A DNA stretch of 6,579 nt from Acidimicrobiaceae bacterium (GTDB taxonomy: Bacteria > Actinomycetota > Acidimicrobiia > Acidimicrobiales > RAAP-2), in assembly GCA_030838245.1 (NCBI GenBank), contig JAUTXB010000024.1, positions 1 to 6,579 on the forward strand. Reading direction: 5' to 3'. Both the position numbers and the translations under genes were made by a program. Under the pieces are notes generated by a model. That model made no database searches, was not told the origin of the DNA, and saw only the letters and a program-made list of their open reading frames with translations. Below are positions 5,216-6,579 of the stretch, one piece after another; position 1 is the stretch's first letter, and each line of letters begins with the position of its first letter.

Positions 5216-5227
5216 CCGCCGTAGAGT
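5199..5227 (+). promoter_or_regulatory. Promoter of the dioxygenase-rhodanese operon (leaderless)
   Basis: The -35 box is TTGCTT (5199-5204). After a 17-bp spacer comes the -10 box TAGAGT (5222-5227, TANNNT). Six bases later is the GTG start at 5234, with no Shine-Dalgarno. This is the best-formed promoter in the window and the only one with both boxes at ideal spacing. Confidence 0.55.
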
Positions 5228-5233
5228 GCGTAT

Positions 5234-5869
5234 GTGGCCATCGCTCACCTGGACGAGACCGATTTCGGCATCGAATCCCCCTTGGCCTCGTCCCAGCTCG
5301 GATCGCTCGAACAAGAGCCATTACTACCCGTCGCCGTGCCCGCGTCGCCCGCGGTTGCACCCTCCTCGCCCCGTCCACGGCGTGACGTCAACCTCCTGGC
5401 CATCGCCGAGGGGTTCGCCGTCTCGGCGGCCGAGATCCCTGAGCTGTTCGATGTCCCCGAGCGCCGCTGGGTCCTCCTGGCCGCCACCGATCTGTTCGAG
5501 GCGTGGGCCATCGGATGGCCGCCCGGCGGGAAGATCGACCTCCACGATCACGGCGAGTCGAGTGGCGCCGTGGTGGTCGCCCGAGGCTCCCTGGTCGAGA
5601 CCCGGATTCGGCCGACCGACCACGGTGTGGCCGCAGTCGCCCCCCATGACCTCGCCACCGGCGACCATCGCACCTTCGGCCCCCACTACGTCCACGACAT
5701 CGTGAATCCTGGTCCCGACCATGCCGTCAGCGTGCACGTCTACGGCCCTAAATTGACCTCGATGAGCTACTACCAACTGTCCTTCACCGGGCGCCTGCAA
5801 TCGGTTCGCACCGATCGCGTGGAGCCGGTCGGGCCCTTCGACAGCACCCGCGCTCACGATCCTTCATGA
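5234..5869 (+). CDS. Cysteine-dioxygenase-like thiol dioxygenase (cupin)
   Basis: 211 residues; the family usually oxidises a thiol such as cysteine or 3-mercaptopropionate to its sulfinate with O2 and non-haem Fe(II). The first cupin motif, WPPGGKIDLHDHGESSGAV (95-113), supplies H104 and H106. H154 in FGPHYVHDIVN is the third iron ligand. S166-x-H168-x-Y170 (SVHVY) keeps the Ser-His-Tyr triad of the family. The position of the mammalian cross-linking cysteine is Gly (G111), as in bacterial enzymes, so no Cys-Tyr cross-link. The Arg that binds the substrate carboxylate is not obvious: where related proteins have a Tyr-Arg step I see WVLL (79-82). Substrate is therefore uncertain. Residues 1-50 form a variable, Pro/Ala-rich extension. 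GTG 5234 is chosen for its promoter spacing. The stop overlaps the rhodanese start (ATGA). Confidence 0.9.
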   Translation: MAIAHLDETDFGIESPLASSQLGSLEQEPLLPVAVPASPAVAPSSPRPRRDVNLLAIAEGFAVSAAEIPELFDVPERRWVLLAATDLFEAWAIGWPPGGKIDLHDHGESSGAVVVARGSLVETRIRPTDHGVAAVAPHDLATGDHRTFGPHYVHDIVNPGPDHAVSVHVYGPKLTSMSYYQLSFTGRLQSVRTDRVEPVGPFDSTRAHDPS

Positions 5870-6264
5870 CCGCTTCGGCCGACGAGCTCGTCGCCCATGC
5901 TCGTGAGCGGATCTCCCGGGTCGGTCCGGAGCAGCTCGGCACCGTGGCCGCCGCCGGTGGGTTGATCATCGACATCCGACCCGTCGGCCAGCGAGCCGAG
6001 GAAGGCGACCTCCCCGGTGCCCTCGTCGTGGAACGCAACGTCCTCGAGTGGCGGCTCGACCCGTCGGGAGACCACCGCATCCCTCAAGTGAACGGCTACG
6101 ACCGGCCCGTGGTGGTCGTCTGCTCCGAGGGCTACGCCTCGAGCCTGGCGGCCGACGCGCTCCGGGCATTGGGGTACACCCACGCAGCCGACCTGGTCGG
6201 TGGCTATCGGGCATGGTCGACCTGGTCGGCGGAAAAAGCGGAGGCGAAGAGCCCGACCTCGTAA
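5866..6264 (+). CDS. Single-domain rhodanese-like sulfurtransferase
   Basis: 132 residues, one rhodanese domain, no signal peptide, so cytoplasmic. Features in order: LIIDIRP (33-39) with the conserved Asp-x-Arg; GDLPGALVVERNVLEWRLDP (47-66), the usual PGA turn and an actinobacterial-type EWRLDP; VVVVCSEGYASSLAA (82-96), the active-site loop with catalytic C86; and LVGGYRAW near the end. The loop C-S-E-G-Y-A-S lacks the basic sixth residue found in many thiosulfate sulfurtransferases, so the sulfur donor or acceptor may differ. ATG 5866 overlaps the dioxygenase stop, with little ribosome binding site, indicating translational coupling. Paired with a thiol dioxygenase, it may move sulfane sulfur, for example making thiosulfate from sulfite; this is inference. 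Its 3' end converges on the next gene, 21 bp away. Confidence 0.92.
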   Translation: MTASADELVAHARERISRVGPEQLGTVAAAGGLIIDIRPVGQRAEEGDLPGALVVERNVLEWRLDPSGDHRIPQVNGYDRPVVVVCSEGYASSLAADALRALGYTHAADLVGGYRAWSTWSAEKAEAKSPTS

Positions 6265-6285
6265 GCCTCGTCGGCCAGTCGCTCG

Positions 6286-6579
6286 CTACGCGGCGCCGAC
6301 TGCCGCTTCGGCCTCGCGATCATCGAGGAAGGCCCACCAAGCATCGGCTCCACGCCGTGCGGCCGCCTCCACTTGACCCGGTTGGGCATCCAGGCTGGCC
6401 AGTGCATCGACGATCCAGTCGCCGTGCTCAACCTCCATGGCCGCATGGACGTCCCAAAAGGCCGTGCCTTGCTCGTCGATCCCGTAGTGGAGGCGAAGGC
6501 CCTCGGCCTTGGATCCGGCGATCGCCGACGCCTGGGTCTCGTACGCCGCCAGTCCGGCCAATCCAGCGATCGCACTCTC
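6286..6579 (-). CDS. C-terminal part of a CADD/PqqC-like haem-oxygenase-fold metalloenzyme (5' end outside window)
   Basis: The frame is open to the window edge. The 97 visible residues are about the last two fifths of a roughly 220-240 residue family member, so the TTG at 6561 is not a real start. Counting from the edge, AAYETQASAIAGSKAEGLRLHYGI (11-34) and FWDVHAAMEVEHGDW (41-55) match the last two helices of the CADD/PqqC/TenA-type fold. E14, H45, E49 and H52 reproduce the E-H-(D/E)-H metal ligands of CADD (E142, H174, D178, H181). K24 falls where CADD has K152, needed for p-aminobenzoate formation. It is probably a diiron or mixed-metal oxygenase; substrate unknown. The Ala-rich end EAEAAVGAA is unremarkable. 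It converges with the rhodanese gene. Confidence 0.82.
   Translation of the reverse strand, partial: ESAIAGLAGLAAYETQASAIAGSKAEGLRLHYGIDEQGTAFWDVHAAMEVEHGDWIVDALASLDAQPGQVEAAARRGADAWWAFLDDREAEAAVGAA

Noticed and set aside
1..6579. CRISPR array, insertion sequence, integrase, phage or toxin-antitoxin system
   Set aside because: No spaced direct repeats of suitable length, no transposase-like frame with terminal inverted repeats, and no recognisable recombinase, phage or toxin motif on either strand.

Overview
The window is GC-rich throughout (roughly two thirds G+C by eye). Its gene families point to a high-GC Actinomycetota member, plausibly of the Acidimicrobiia: a DUF3817 membrane protein, an F420-type PPOX oxidoreductase, a small membrane protein of the kind mislabelled 'glucitol operon regulator', and a tRNA gene without an encoded CCA end. 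The lineage below phylum is inference. Several genes lack a Shine-Dalgarno sequence but carry a TANNNT hexamer 6-7 nt before the start codon. That is the layout expected for leaderless transcripts, which are common in this phylum.

Layout. 1-465 (+): the 3' end of a gene for a DUF7064/7065-like protein of unknown function. 526-939 and 1133-1501 (-): two small unrecognised genes, the first with a four-cysteine zinc ribbon, both with good ribosome binding sites. 1577-1649 (-): a CAT-anticodon tRNA, most like tRNA-Ile2. 1816-2379 and 2437-2907 (-): a RimJ/RimL-type GNAT acetyltransferase behind a PPOX/F420 flavin-fold protein. A 14-bp tandem duplication sits exactly on the acetyltransferase start. 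2964-3293 (-): an extremely acidic 109-residue protein. 3415-3750 and 3857-4321 (-): two small membrane proteins. 4322-4556: a divergent control region with a perfect 11-bp inverted repeat. 4557-5171 (+): a YgjP/WrpA-type zinc metallopeptidase. 5234-5869 and 5866-6264 (+): a cysteine-dioxygenase-like cupin overlapping a single-domain rhodanese by ATGA. 6286-6579 (-): the C-terminal end of a CADD/PqqC-like haem-oxygenase-fold metalloenzyme, cut by the window edge.

The clearest functional unit is the thiol dioxygenase-rhodanese pair, which suggests oxidation of a small thiol coupled to handling of the resulting sulfur. Its promoter region is the best regulatory signal in the window: TTGCTT, 17 bp, TAGAGT, 6 bp, GTG. 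An 11-bp-arm inverted repeat is centred on the -35 box, and two CTATAAA copies lie 11 bp apart just upstream. This looks like a regulated, leaderless thiol or sulfur operon. The rest is mostly core or family-unknown gene content. I saw no transposase, integrase, CRISPR array, toxin-antitoxin pair or phage gene, and no gene-free stretch longer than about 240 bases.
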